Notes: a model not told the origin generated them from the sequence alone. A DNA stretch of 64,000 nt from Paenibacillus odorifer (GCF_000758725.1 NZ_CP009428.1:1612001-1676000); one strand, 5' to 3'. Positions 1 to 9,299 are shown, counted from the stretch's first letter. Numbers and translations are program-made.

Positions 1-13
1 GGAGGTAAACCTA

Positions 14-811
14 ATGAATGTCATAGGCTATGTACGGGTCAGTACACAAGGTCAGGTGAAGGATGGCTACAGCTTGTCCTACCAGCAAGACGAGATTCAG
101 TCGTACTGTGAGCAGCAGGGATGGTGTCTGGTTCATGTCTTTACCGACGAGGGGATCAGTGGAGCGAAAGTGGACGAGGAAGCCTTAGAAGTCGAACGAG
201 AGGGCTTCCAAGACATGTTGACCTATGTATCAAGTTACAAGGTAGATTACGTTGTTGTCCTGAACACGAGCAGATTATGGAGAAGCGATATCGTCAAAGT
301 CCTTGTTCATCGGGAACTGAAAAAACGTAGTATCGACATTCGGAGTATTGAACAACCAACCTATAGCATTTTTAAGAAAGACCCGTCTGACTTTCTAATT
401 AATGGTTTGATGGAATTGCTGGATGCTTATCAGCGGCTGGAGATTGCTATGAAACTGGGACGTGGACGAAACAAAAAGGCTTCCGAAGGCAAGTTTGCTG
501 GTGGAGGTATTCCTTTTGGTTACAAAGGGAAGCGGGGATCAAAGCAAATGTTCATTGACGAACAGAAGGCATCCACGGTTCAGCGGCTATTTCAATTGAA
601 AGAACAATACCCTGTATGGTCATTGTCGGCTTTAGCAGAGAAGCTAAACGAAGAAGGATTCACAACGGAACAAGGGAAGAGATTCACCAAAGTACAGGTG
701 AAACGAATCCTAGATCGTAAAGCATTTTACCAAGGAACGTATCGTTATGGGCAGATAGAAGCAGACGGTAAACATCAAGCTATCCTACAGTCTGGAGGAA
801 TGTGCTTGTGA
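14..811 (+). CDS. Serine recombinase (resolvase/invertase family), 265 aa
   Basis: Site-specific DNA recombinase of the serine class. The N-terminal resolvase domain covers about residues 1-145, with the expected nucleophile Ser10 in VRVSTQGQ and the conserved Arg8. A Recombinase-type DNA-binding domain follows at about 150-255 (GGGIPFGYKGK, then a helix-turn-helix-like stretch ending KRILDRKAFYQGTYRYG). The start is preceded by GGAGGT at 1-6. The protein ends right after this domain, so it has no zinc-ribbon/coiled-coil tail like that of CisA/SpoIVCA-type large recombinases. Its last codons (SGGMCL) contain the GGAGG ribosome binding site of the next gene, so the end looks designed rather than frameshifted. 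A phage or mobile-element role is inferred from the neighbouring IS and decayed genes. Confidence 0.88.
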   Translation: MNVIGYVRVSTQGQVKDGYSLSYQQDEIQSYCEQQGWCLVHVFTDEGISGAKVDEEALEVEREGFQDMLTYVSSYKVDYVVVLNTSRLWRSDIVKVLVHRELKKRSIDIRSIEQPTYSIFKKDPSDFLINGLMELLDAYQRLEIAMKLGRGRNKKASEGKFAGGGIPFGYKGKRGSKQMFIDEQKASTVQRLFQLKEQYPVWSLSALAEKLNEEGFTTEQGKRFTKVQVKRILDRKAFYQGTYRYGQIEADGKHQAILQSGGMCL

Positions 812-1065
812 CGATATTACAAGATAAGTATGAATCGCTGGTTGAGCAAGAAGATCAGCTTCTAACAAGTCTCCGAACCACTGCCGCTTATGAAAATGCC
901 ATGTTTCAAATTACACATGAACAAGCTGCGGAGATTCACTTGCCGACAGCGGAGAAAATCATAGATAAGATTCACGAGTACACAGAAGAACTGCGGCTAG
1001 ACCTGCTTTATGTACGTCTGGAGAAGTCACATGTTGCTGGGATGTTAAAACTTACAGCTTTCTAA
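808..1065 (+). CDS. Small hypothetical protein coupled to the recombinase
   Basis: About 85 aa, charged and predicted mostly helical. I do not recognise a family. It could start at GTG 802, but GTG 808 overlaps the recombinase stop as GTGA and sits 9 nt after GGAGG (794-798), typical of translational coupling. A coupled partner of a serine recombinase could be a directionality or accessory factor, but that is only a positional guess. Another possibility is a remnant of a recombinase coiled-coil tail: the sequence has heptad-like charged helices, but no zinc-ribbon cysteines are present. Confidence 0.55.
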   Translation: MTILQDKYESLVEQEDQLLTSLRTTAAYENAMFQITHEQAAEIHLPTAEKIIDKIHEYTEELRLDLLYVRLEKSHVAGMLKLTAF

Positions 1066-1094
1066 GCATTATAGTAAACAAGAGATTGCTAACG

Positions 1095-1260
1095 TATCTT
1101 TGCGGCACCGACCGCTCGAACTGAGGATGCAAACTTGTTTATCAATGATGTTTTCGCCACTCGTTTGAGTGGTTACTAATGGGCTGGATACATACAGATC
1201 AAGCACAAAGGACAGCAAAGATTCTTGAATGACACGAAAATCGAATCCATTAGTAACAAT
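1095..1260 (+). ncRNA. Candidate bridge RNA (seekRNA) of the IS110 element
   Basis: Seen in sequence: a cluster of inverted repeats in the non-coding left flank of the transposase. TTTGC/GCAAA (1099-1103 / 1129-1133) encloses GCGG/CCGC. A perfect hairpin CCACTC-GTTT-GAGTGG lies at 1157-1172. An 11-bp perfect stem GTTACTAATGG (1172-1182) / CCATTAGTAAC (1247-1257) encloses a 64-nt loop that can itself fold. Known: IS110 elements encode a guide RNA in the non-coding end, with loops that specify target and donor DNA. Inference: this segment is that RNA. Its exact 5' and 3' ends and the guide loops are not determined. Confidence 0.45.
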
Positions 1261-1285
1261 TCAAATACAGAGGGAGCAAAAGAGC

Positions 1286-2521
1286 ATGATTGAATAGCAG
1301 AATCTAATCTATGTAGGAGTTGACCTGCATAAACAGCATCATACAGCCGTCATTATTGACTGCTGGAGTAAAAAGCTAGGGGAACTAAAATTCGATAACA
1401 AGCCGTCTGCCTTTCCTTTGCTGCTCAAGGAATTGAAGAAGTACGTCAAGAAGGGCTTGTCCGTTGTCTATGGACTGGAAGATGTCGGAGGTTACGGTAG
1501 AGGTCTTGCCGTCTATCTGAAGGACAATCGTTGCTGGGTGAAGGAAGTGAACGCAAAGCTCGCTAACGCCAGACGAAAGAGCCATGTGACCGTTCAGAAG
1601 TCGGATAGCTGGGATGCGGAATGCGTTGCCAAGGTGCTCAGAGACGAGTTGGAGCGCCTGCCAGATGCTCAGCCCGTTGACCTGTTCTGGGCGATAAGCC
1701 AGCTTGTGACGCAGCGGAAATGGTTGGCTAACAGTTTAACGGAAACGGTAAAAAAGATGCACCAGCAGATCAGCTATTCCTATCCCAGTTACAAAAAATT
1801 CTTCTCTGAAGTAGAGGGGAAAACGGCGCTTGCCTTCTGGGAGACCTACCCTTCACCTTATACCTTGAAGGACATGTCAGAGGAAGCCCTTGCTGCCTTC
1901 TTGCGAAAGCACAGCAACAATGGATTGTCTCATAAGAAGGCAAATCAAATTCTTACTCTGATCGACGCAGATGGAGAAACGTATCGGGATTTTCAGGATT
2001 CAAGAGATTCAGTAGTGGTGAGTCAAGTGGAATCCGCTCGATTTTTTCAAGAACAATTGGTCAGTCTCGAGGTTAAGATTGAGCATTTAATGCAGCAGCT
2101 TGGCTTTCAGCTTGAATCCATGACAGGGATCAATGTGGTGACAGCAGCGCAGCTTGTGGCAGAGATTGGCGATATTCACCGATTCTCTTCCTCCGACAAA
2201 CTTGCCCGATTCGCTGGCATTGCACCAGTCATCGTAGGTTCAGGTAATAAGTTTCGAAATTGTAAGAGTAAGCAAGGTAATCGGGTATTGCATGAGATTA
2301 TTAAGAGCCTTGCGATTCGTCAGATTGGTGTCACCCGTACCAAGAGAGAACCAAAGAATGCCTATTTTCATGCTTATTATGAGCGAAAGATAGCAGAGGG
2401 GAAGACGAAACAACAAGCAATTGTGTGCTTAATGAGGAAGCTGGTAAACATCATCTACGTCATGATGAAGAAAAAGTCAGCCTACGTGATGCCGAATACA
2501 CCAGTACAGCAGGCAGGATGA
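1286..2521 (+). pseudogene. IS110-family transposase with amber stop at codon 4
   Basis: The coding frame runs from ATG 1286 (reading MIE, then TAG at 1295-1297) and stays open to 2521. The catalytic RuvC-like N-terminus lies after the stop: GVDLHKQHHTAVIID, with the first DEDD aspartate at codon 13. An open frame counted from TTG 1418 would lack this part. The C-terminal Transposase_20 domain is present, with LARFAGIAPVIVGSGNK and the probable active serine near codon 319. Everything except codon 4 looks intact, so the gene is either recently killed, read through at the amber codon, or initiated at an unusual codon just after it. No ATG, GTG or TTG lies between the stop and the first aspartate. 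Confidence 0.8.
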
Positions 2522-2528
2522 TAGAATG

Positions 2529-2562
2529 GGTGGTAGCTGAGAGTGCTTTCTCAGTTGCCACC
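2529..2562 (+). terminator. Stem-loop after the IS110 transposase
   Basis: A 14-bp stem with two wobble pairs (GGTGGTAGCTGAGA pairing with TCTCAGTTGCCACC) and a 6-nt loop starts 8 nt after the transposase stop. It is followed by TTCTTTATT. It could be a terminator or a structured right end of the IS. Confidence 0.5.
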
Positions 2563-2594
2563 TTCTTTATTCAAAGCTCCGCTTTATAAACTAG

Positions 2595-2858
2595 GATACG
2601 TATGAGGGGCAGATTGATAAACCGCTGATTCAGAACCTTTATACTTATGTGCATAATAATCGGCTAATTTACAGTGATCCATCAGGTAATTATTACGTTT
2701 CTTCTAATGGAAGTAATATACATGCTGGGAGTTGTTTAAGTACTCTACAAAAATATGAAATATCTGATGTAATAATAGAAGGTATGCCATATATAAAAAT
2801 AATGGAAATATGCGTGGTTATTATCGAGTTGATGCCTGATAATATGGTCACCAAATGA
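2595..2858 (+). pseudogene. C-terminal fragment of an Rhs/YD-repeat protein
   Basis: In frame from 2595 the sequence reads DTYEGQIDKPLIQNLYTYV followed by HNNRLIYSDPSGN. This is the hallmark end of the Rhs-associated core, just before the variable toxin tip. The frame is closed upstream by TAG at 2592-2594 and has no start codon or upstream YD repeats, so only the junction region survives. The tail after the core (about 55 residues) is not recognisable and ends at 2858. In intact systems this position carries the polymorphic toxin domain delivered by the Rhs shell. Confidence 0.75.
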
Positions 2859-2889
2859 TGAATCGAGTAAACAAACGTTTTGGTAGTTT

Positions 2890-3496
2890 ATGTCCATAGA
2901 ACAGTATCAAGAATATGTGGATGCAGTACCTCTTGGAAATATGATAGTGCTGGGGGGATTAAGTAGCTTAATGTCAATTACCACGGTACCCGTAACCAAC
3001 CAAACTCCTATAAAGATATTAAGGATTTGGGAAGAAGTATTGGAACTAAAGGGGAAACTAAAATTCGAGTTATTATAGGAGCTGATGGTAAGATAGACTT
3101 CCTATCCGGTAAAGTAACAATAATCTTTCGATTTTCATTAGGTAATGATAAGGAAATTGAGAGAGAACTAGTTTTAACAAAAAACTTTAAACTACTTGCC
3201 GATATTGAAGGTGAGCTAGATATCATCATTAACGACAAAGTTTTCTTTTCGGTAAAATCTAATGAAAAAATGAGCTTTTCTTATGAAACAATATCCTTCA
3301 ATGAAGGTCCGATATTAGAGCTTACACACATAGCTGAGGGAAGCTGGAAAGTTTTCTCTCAGTGGCAAAAGTTCGATGTAAACAAGAGTTTCCTCAAAAG
3401 GTTCTAATGAACTCTATTGAAAAAATTTTAGGGGAACTTGAATCGCAGTTCGTAAAGTTATATTCTCTAAGAATTAACGACTTTATTGGTAAGTAA
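2890..3496 (+). pseudogene. Degraded Rhs toxin tip joined to an immunity-like gene
   Basis: Three overlapping frames read as one decayed gene. Frame 1 (2890 on) reads IEQYQEYVDAVPLGNMIVLG. Near 2967 the sense moves to another frame: YHGTRNQPNSYKDIKDLG, then TKIRVIIGADGKI, a pattern typical of Rhs toxin tips. Without a break it runs into an immunity-like domain (KVTIIFRFSLGNDKEIEREL, then LLADIEGELDIIINDKVFF) up to 3407. The last 29 codons (NSIEKILGELESQFVKL onward) continue in a third frame to 3496. I infer a deletion that fused toxin and immunity genes, followed by frameshifts. The immunity part resembles DUF7878-type proteins by memory only. Confidence 0.5.
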
Positions 3497-3507
3497 ATAG
3501 TATGGAG

Positions 3508-3544
3508 ACCACAGATAACTTTGTTCTCTGTGGTTCTTTTTTTG
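3508..3544 (+). terminator. Rho-independent terminator
   Basis: Perfect 8-bp stem ACCACAGA (3508-3515) / TCTGTGGT (3527-3534), then TCTTTTTTTT. It ends the broken toxin/immunity gene. Confidence 0.85.
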
Positions 3545-4003
3545 GTGGGAGCTACCCAGTGTCTAATGAATTCATCATTCAACAAATAACACTAATATCC
3601 CGTGTATTAACCGTATGTAGTTTCGTCATTTCGGTTGTACGCACATAAAAGCTTGAATTTTATACTCTAAATAACGTTATTCCGTTACATTGAATAGGTC
3701 GATTATGGTCAGATGTCACCATGATTGGTCTGTTTTTTGTTTTCTTCATTTTCTCATAGGTTTTTCGAATCAATCGCAACCTTGCGAATAGATACCCGAT
3801 GGAATCGTAACTTATCTACTGGATCCGACAACTGGAGGGGCGGCGATTGGAAATCAGTCACCGTCCTGATTAATGAAAATAGTCGCTATAATTATTGAAT
3901 TCTTTTGTACGCACGATGATTACTATTGAGTTTACTCTAAGGGAATAAGAGAAGTCCTTTATGGCCTTTTTAACTAAAATGGAAGAAGCATAAGTAAGCC
4001 TCA
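3545..4003 (+). other. Gene-poor intergenic stretch with one terminator-like hairpin
   Basis: No convincing gene. A second terminator-like hairpin with 13 pairs, several wobble, lies at 3697-3730 and is followed by TGTTTTTT. The 10-mer TTGTACGCAC occurs as a direct repeat at 3635-3644 and 3905-3914, enclosing 260 bp. This could be a footprint of a lost insertion or chance. Confidence 0.4.
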
Positions 4004-4198
4004 TTGAATAACTTTACGTGGAGAAGTGGGTACAATAGGCTGCCTATGCCAGGCGAATCACTTGCGGTTTACCGCTATTCGCAAGTAATCGTGCCCATAG
4101 AGGCTCCGCGTCAAGGGGACATACTAAAGATGGTGTATCTTTCTAGAAATTTCTCGTCTCAAAAAGAGGGATTTTATAAAAATAGTAAAATTGTATAA
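4004..4198 (+). other. Structured segment overlapping a weak 64-codon ORF
   Basis: An ORF of 64 codons exists but has no good ribosome binding site and no recognisable family. More notable are nested inverted repeats at about 4040-4105: ACTTGCG/CGCAAGT, GCGAAT/ATTCGC, an inner GCGG-TTTA-CCGC and outer CTATG/CATAG arms. The structure may belong to a lost mobile element or a structured RNA. It is unlikely to be a protein gene. Confidence 0.25.
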
Positions 4199-4225
4199 AG
4201 TACAATAACAAATAGGAGTTGTTCA

Positions 4226-4846
4226 ATGCCACCTTATTTTTCAGTATATTATTCTTTTCCGTGCTCAACGTACAATGAAAGTTTTGTCAGTGAGATTTAC
4301 AATATAATATTTAGCAGATTTCCATTTAAGTCGGGTTATTGGATGTCAGAGAAAAACACGTTAGATGAGATAATAAAATGGAATACATCTAAACTTGCTA
4401 AGAAATTCAAGCTGGGATTTGACCAGCATGTACAGCATGACTATAAACAAATTCTTCTTGAGTCGCATTTGTTCAGACATCTTCGTTTATATTGGATGTA
4501 CGAATCAAACGAAATTGTTTTGCATTTGATTCTTCCTGAAGATGACATCTTAGTAGATGATAAATATTTGAAGTACGACAGTACAAAGTTAGTGCCTCTT
4601 CTTAATATTTCCGAAAAGATATGGGACTCTTTTGAAGTAAACACAATTCAGACATATCATGAATTAGGGGCACCGACAAGTTATAAGGAAGTCCTAGACG
4701 GTGAGCAACCATCGTCAGAACCATTCAGCATTATTTCAACTGAGGCGTTAAGTCGAATCAAGAATGTGCTGAATGACAAATTCTTAGTTAAGGAATTGAA
4801 TCGTGGTTTTCTAATAATTCAGAAGGGAATTGGCGTTCAATTTTAA
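4226..4846 (+). CDS. Hypothetical protein, 206 aa (possible orphan immunity protein)
   Basis: Not recognised. A soluble, mixed alpha/beta-looking protein with no signal peptide and no membrane segment. It starts at ATG 4226 after AGGAG (4214-4218) and ends 15 bp before the next gene, so the two form a small transcription unit. It is AT-rich like the surrounding toxin remnants. Standalone small genes of this size downstream of an Rhs tip are often immunity genes that outlived their toxin. That reading is purely positional. Confidence 0.6.
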   Translation: MPPYFSVYYSFPCSTYNESFVSEIYNIIFSRFPFKSGYWMSEKNTLDEIIKWNTSKLAKKFKLGFDQHVQHDYKQILLESHLFRHLRLYWMYESNEIVLHLILPEDDILVDDKYLKYDSTKLVPLLNISEKIWDSFEVNTIQTYHELGAPTSYKEVLDGEQPSSEPFSIISTEALSRIKNVLNDKFLVKELNRGFLIIQKGIGVQF

Positions 4847-4861
4847 TTGAGGTGAGTTTGA

Positions 4862-5335
4862 ATGAACAACGAGGAAAGGCTAGTTGCTGAAGAGACACTC
4901 CATCACTTATTTGTGGGTTCGAGTGTTGATGGGATACAATTTGGATTATCCCCCGCGACAACCAAAATTTACTTTACTCATTATGACAGGAATAGTGATG
5001 AAGATTTTGTTTATTTGAATGTTGAATCTAAATGGTCAATTTACCCAAGCTCTACGGGTTCATTTCCGAATTCAGAAATCGAAATGATAGATATGACTGA
5101 AGAAGAGAAATATTGGAATTTATACAAAATAAGACGTCAGAAAGTAACTCAAATAAGAATTGGTGAAATATCTCCACATTTATTTATCACATTTGAATCC
5201 GGTTTGATTCTTTTTATTAATGGGTTTCATGAAAAGTATGAGTGTTGGCAATCAGGAGTTCTTTTTGATAATTTATGGTTAGTAGTTGCATGCCCGGGAA
5301 ACGGAATAGCCACGTGGACTCCAACGAAAAAATAG
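4862..5335 (+). CDS. Hypothetical protein, 157 aa (possible orphan immunity protein)
   Basis: Family not identified. Its second half has a conserved-looking pattern (IGEISPHLFITFESGLILFI, YECWQSG, WLVVACPGNGIATWTP) reminiscent of small beta-rich proteins found beside polymorphic toxins. There is no signal peptide. It starts at ATG 4862 after GAGGTG (4851-4856) and is probably co-transcribed with the 206-aa gene upstream. It could be a second orphan immunity gene. A toxin-independent role cannot be excluded. Confidence 0.6.
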   Translation: MNNEERLVAEETLHHLFVGSSVDGIQFGLSPATTKIYFTHYDRNSDEDFVYLNVESKWSIYPSSTGSFPNSEIEMIDMTEEEKYWNLYKIRRQKVTQIRIGEISPHLFITFESGLILFINGFHEKYECWQSGVLFDNLWLVVACPGNGIATWTPTKK

Positions 5336-5436
5336 ATAACTAAGGTGAATACTCCTGCATCTATTTTGATGTTGTCAATAATGCTTAGTCCACACATGTG
5401 GAGTATGTAAACAATGCTGAATCATAATATGAGAAC

Positions 5437-5842
5437 AACCAAACTAGCCACATTTGCGGCTCGTTGTATTGAAAATGAAATCCTAATGCACCTTAGATCC
5501 TTGAAGAAGACTCGTAAAGATGTATCTCTGCACGATCCAATTGGGACAGACAAGGAAGGTAATGAAATTACTCTCATCGATATCCTTGGCTCCGAAGCTG
5601 ATGATGTCATTAAAGAAGTAGATCTGAAGATCGAGAAGAGTAAGATATATCGCAACCTAGATATTCTGGATGACCGGGAGAAAGAAGTTGTGGTGGGTAG
5701 GTTTGGGCTGGATACAGGTGGAGAAGAGAGGACACAGCGGGAGATTGCTAAGGAGTTGGGGATCTCGCGGAGTTATGTTTCGAGGATAGAGAAGAGGGCG
5801 CTCATGAAGCTTTATCATGAGTTTTATAAGGCGAAGCGGTGA
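5437..5842 (+). pseudogene. sigK fragment 1 (3' part of the sporulation sigma-K gene)
   Basis: Homology to sigma-K begins abruptly at [19 protein letters not shown] and continues to the normal C-terminus ([20 protein letters not shown]). It keeps the end of region 2 and all of region 4, including the helix-turn-helix [20 protein letters not shown]. The N-terminal half, with the pro-sequence and most of region 2, is missing. The frame stays open from ATG 5414, but the 8 or so codons before 5437 are unrelated. It is a truncated duplicate, 3' end intact, followed by a terminator repeat at 5889. By eye it is roughly 90% identical in DNA to copies 2 and 3. Confidence 0.85.
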
Positions 5843-5888
5843 GACTGATGACAATTACACAGTAATAATCCATTAATAATAAAACTTG

Positions 5889-5920
5889 AAAGCGACTTGT
5901 CTACGGATGAGTCGTTTTTT
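5889..5920 (+). terminator. Terminator-like repeat, copy 1
   Basis: Hairpin AAAGCGACT / AGTCGTTTTTT around loop TGTCTACGGATG, just after sigK fragment 1. The same stem and loop motif recurs at 12845, 40992, 54500 and 57964. Confidence 0.8.
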
Positions 5921-5985
5921 GTGTGGATAGGGTTCGCCCTACTTATGATACGGTTCATCGCACTATCTGTAACGGCAAGTTATAA

Positions 5986-6007
5986 GGCCATCCCTTTCGG
6001 GATGGCC
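5986..6007 (-). terminator. Terminator hairpin for the SLH amidase gene
   Basis: Perfect 9-bp stem GGCCATCCC / GGGATGGCC with a 4-nt loop, followed on the minus strand by TTATAACTT. It is well placed to end the minus-strand gene at 6061, although its T-tract is weak. Confidence 0.55.
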
Positions 6008-6060
6008 CTTCCTGTAAACGTGGTTACTCGAGTACTCTGTCATTTTTAATTGAATTTCTT

Positions 6061-9000
6061 TTAATTAGTAGTTTCTAGTAATCTGGAAACAATTGCTGCA
6101 AACTCTGCTCTAGTAATATCTTTTTCAGGCTTAAATGTACTGTCTGCGTATCCTGTAATAATATTATTGGATGCGAGTGCATCAATGGAATCATAATACC
6201 ATGCATTTCTTGTAACATCTTTGAATGATGTGTTTCCAGTACCTGTTAGCTTAAAGGCTCGAGTGATTAGTGCCGCTAATTCACCACGACTAATCTTCTC
6301 ATCTGGACGGAAGCTTCCGTCACTATATCCGTTCATCAAGCCTGATCCGGCAGCTGCACCGATAAACTTATTCGCCCAATGAGTTGGAGATACATCTATA
6401 AAGTTACTTTCTTGTCCTTCAAGTCCCATGTAAGTTGCAATTACTTTAATTGCTTCGGCACGAGTCAAACCTGAATTTGGGCGGAATGTTCCATCGGAAT
6501 ACCCCGTCAATAATCCCTTAGCAATTAGTGCGTCAATGCTTGTTTTTGCCCAATGATTCATTGTATCTACAAAACTAACAACTTTCGGCTTATCTGCTGG
6601 TGTTATTGTTTCTGCAGGTGACGGTGTTTCTATAGGCGTTGTTATTGCTGGAGGTGTCACTGTACCTCCTCCAGTATTTGGATGGGTTGGTCCATTATCT
6701 GTGTTTGGATCAGGATTAGTAGAGTTTGAAACGTATTGAAGTGCTGGAGCAAATGTTGTAAGTAGTCTAGCTTGACTTTGTTGCTCAAGAGCGTAGCTCA
6801 TGCCTAAAACTTTTGCATCGTCCCATGCTCTACCAACCAGTTGCATAGAGATAGAATATCCGCTGTCATTCGTTCCTACAGGAACAACTACCGTAGGTAG
6901 TCCCATAGTAGAGGTTAATACGCCTGTGTTACGGTCTGAACTTAATTGAGAAGCTGCTGCGTCATTGTTATATACGTCGCTAATAAAACCTGCATAAACA
7001 ACAGCATCAACACCATTCGCGTCCATCCATCCTTTGATAACTTCCTTATAGTCAGTTCTATACTTAATGTAATCTTGTACAGCCTGTTCAGTCATGCGAG
7101 TTGGGGTACTATATCCTCTTTGGTTATAGATAAGCACTTTATCTGAAGCTAGTACACTTGCTCCATCAATATAAGGGAAGTCCTTATGCAACTCAATATA
7201 ACGTGCCCAACCTTCAGTAGATCCATTAATACCTGAAGGACGACTAGGGCCTGATGGTACAGCTGACATTTCAACCATAGTCGCACCCGCTGCTTGAAGC
7301 TCTGAGAACTTATCCATCACTGCCTGTCCAGTATCATCATCAGCATATGCAGATACAAAGGATGCAGGAATGTATCCAATTTTCTTTCCTTTCAATGCAT
7401 TAGCATCCAGAGATTCCTTCCAATCCACTGGACGCTTATGATCTGCATCAGCAGTGACTGTGAAAATATCCTGTGGGTCCGTACCCGTTGTAGCATTCAA
7501 TATAATGGCTAGGTCAGTTACTGTTTTGGCAATGGGACCTGCATAATCTTGTCCCCAAGTGAGTGGCAGTACACCTGTAGTACTTGCCATACCGTCTGTA
7601 CCCCGGAAGCTTTTTAAGCTAGCGCCTGTAGTTGGTGCATATAGAGATACCCCTGTTTGCGATCCCATTGCTGCTGCTGCAAAATCAGCTGCAACAGATA
7701 CTGCAGACCCGCCGCTTGAGCCAAAAGATGTTTTCGATGGATAGAGTGCATTCCATGTTTGCTGCCAGCCGCTTTCACTAAAGCTTCCGCTGTTAGCAAA
7801 CTCAGAAGTGTTTACTTTACCAATAATTACAGCTCCAGCTTCCCGCAGTTTTTTCACTTGGAATGCATCAGAATCAGGCTGCCAGCCTTCAAGAGCTTTA
7901 CTGCCACCGGTAGTAGGCATATCCTTTGTATCATAAATATCTTTTATCGCATTTGGAATACCCAATAAATCACCTTTTACACCTTGTGCACGGGCATCGT
8001 CAGCAGCTTTTGCTTGGTTAAGCGCAGTTTCAGATACATGCAGGAATGCATGGAATCCCAATTGTCCCTCATCGTATACCTTGATTCTATCTAAATAGGC
8101 TTGAGTAATTTGTACAGAAGTAGTTTTGCCATTAATCATATCCTGCTGCATTTCTGCAATGGATTTATTCTTAACATTATACGGCGATGAAGTTACTAAT
8201 TCTTTAGGTGCAGGAGCATTTGGAATAACCAGATGATCTCCAGTATCAAGTCCCTCTATAGCAGATATATCCCAGTTGCTAATTGAACGAATTTGTGCGT
8301 TTGTTAATCCGGTTACGTCTAGCAGACTATTAAGTCCATCTAGACTAGCAACCAGATTTTTTAATCCTTCTTCACCAGCTTCTCCAACTTGTACATAATT
8401 TACTAGGGACTTCGACTCACCCGGCCTAATATTTAATGTGTTAATGAACCCATAGAAATTCGCTTCATTTCCATGCTCAGCTAAGGGTATTGTGAATGGA
8501 TCCTGTTGCTGATTACCTAGACCGGTTAATCCATTATCAAACGGCTTTGGAGATCCCACTGCAACGCCTAGCGGCTTATTGTTTTTGGCGCTACTATCTA
8601 CAACAATCCATGAATCATCTGTAGTTACCTTTAGATCGCCTGAATAGGTTGCCTTAACTACTGAAGCATTTGTTGTTGTACCATATCCTAAAGAGCCACC
8701 GAATGATACATCAACTTTTATTGCCACATCATTTTTATTAGTGAAAGTATCAAAGAATCTCGTTCGATTATGAATAGTATCCACATACACCTCACGTGTT
8801 ACAGTTACATTTCCTAGATTTACAGATTGAGCCGAAGTAAACTTATTAACGCCGTCATATTTCAAGTCAAACCCACGCATCATTTGACCATTCATCAGTG
8901 GAGCTGAAGGCGAGGACACTTTAACAAAGATATTGCCGAAACCTTGTACTTGTGTAGCACCAACTGTACGTAAACTTCCTGTGTCTAAGCTAGGAGCAAA

Positions 9001-9214
9001 GACATCGTGAATCTCCCATCCCACTTTCTGAAGTAACTCTAGTTAAAGCGTCAGCTGTTTGGAACGGAATTACACTCGTAGCAATAACAGATAACACAAT
9101 TGAAGTAGCTATAAATTGCTTTTTACTCCAATTTTTTTTTGCTGGTGAATATTCAGATCGGGTGGAACCAGAATGCTCTCTTTTAGTTTCACGTAGACGT
9201 TTGAACTTATTCAT
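6061..9214 (-). pseudogene. SLH-anchored secreted amidase, frameshifted after the signal peptide
   Basis: Two frames form one gene. The first (9214 down to about 9013) encodes a start MNKFKRLRETKRE and a signal peptide (FIATSIVLSVIATSVIP...TADA). After TSESG, one extra A shifts the frame; the sense resumes as GWEIHDVFAPSLD and runs 987 codons. The second part has an unassigned ~280-residue N-terminal domain and an amidase-signature domain at about 300-765. Its Lys-Ser-Ser triad is visible as IKDIYDT, GSSGGS and GVSLYAP. Three S-layer homology domains cover about 815-985. The product would be a cell-wall-attached amide hydrolase of unknown substrate. Promoter and terminator are intact, so the frameshift may be recent, phase-variable or a sequencing error. 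Confidence 0.85.
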
Positions 9215-9262
9215 GTGCGTAATCTCCTTTTCCTGTATGTATTTTATTATTTAATGTTGGGA

Positions 9263-9291
9263 AATATAACACTAGTATTTGTTTCAGTCAA
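9263..9291 (-). promoter_or_regulatory. SigA-type promoter of the SLH amidase gene
   Basis: On the minus strand TTGACT (9291-9286), a 17-nt spacer and TATATT (9268-9263) lie about 50 bp upstream of the start at 9214. That start has an AAAAGGAG ribosome binding site. Confidence 0.65.
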
Positions 9292-9299
9292 TGAATATT

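Larger units (their letters stand above)
1070..2570 (+). mobile_element. IS110-family insertion sequence (ends approximate)
   Basis: The element has a single DEDD transposase frame (1286-2521), about 200 bp of structured non-coding DNA on its left and a short right flank. IS110 elements normally lack terminal inverted repeats, so the exact ends cannot be read here. The left limit is placed after the stop of the upstream gene and the right limit before the Rhs fragment that resumes near 2595. The element separates the recombinase module from a truncated Rhs C-terminus, so it may have broken that gene. Confidence 0.7.

Noticed and set aside
14..1065. Recombinase and following small gene as one frameshifted large recombinase
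   Set aside because: The first gene ends with a ribosome binding site correctly spaced to a GTGA-overlapping start, and the second lacks zinc-ribbon cysteines; coupling fits better, though a split tail is not fully excluded.
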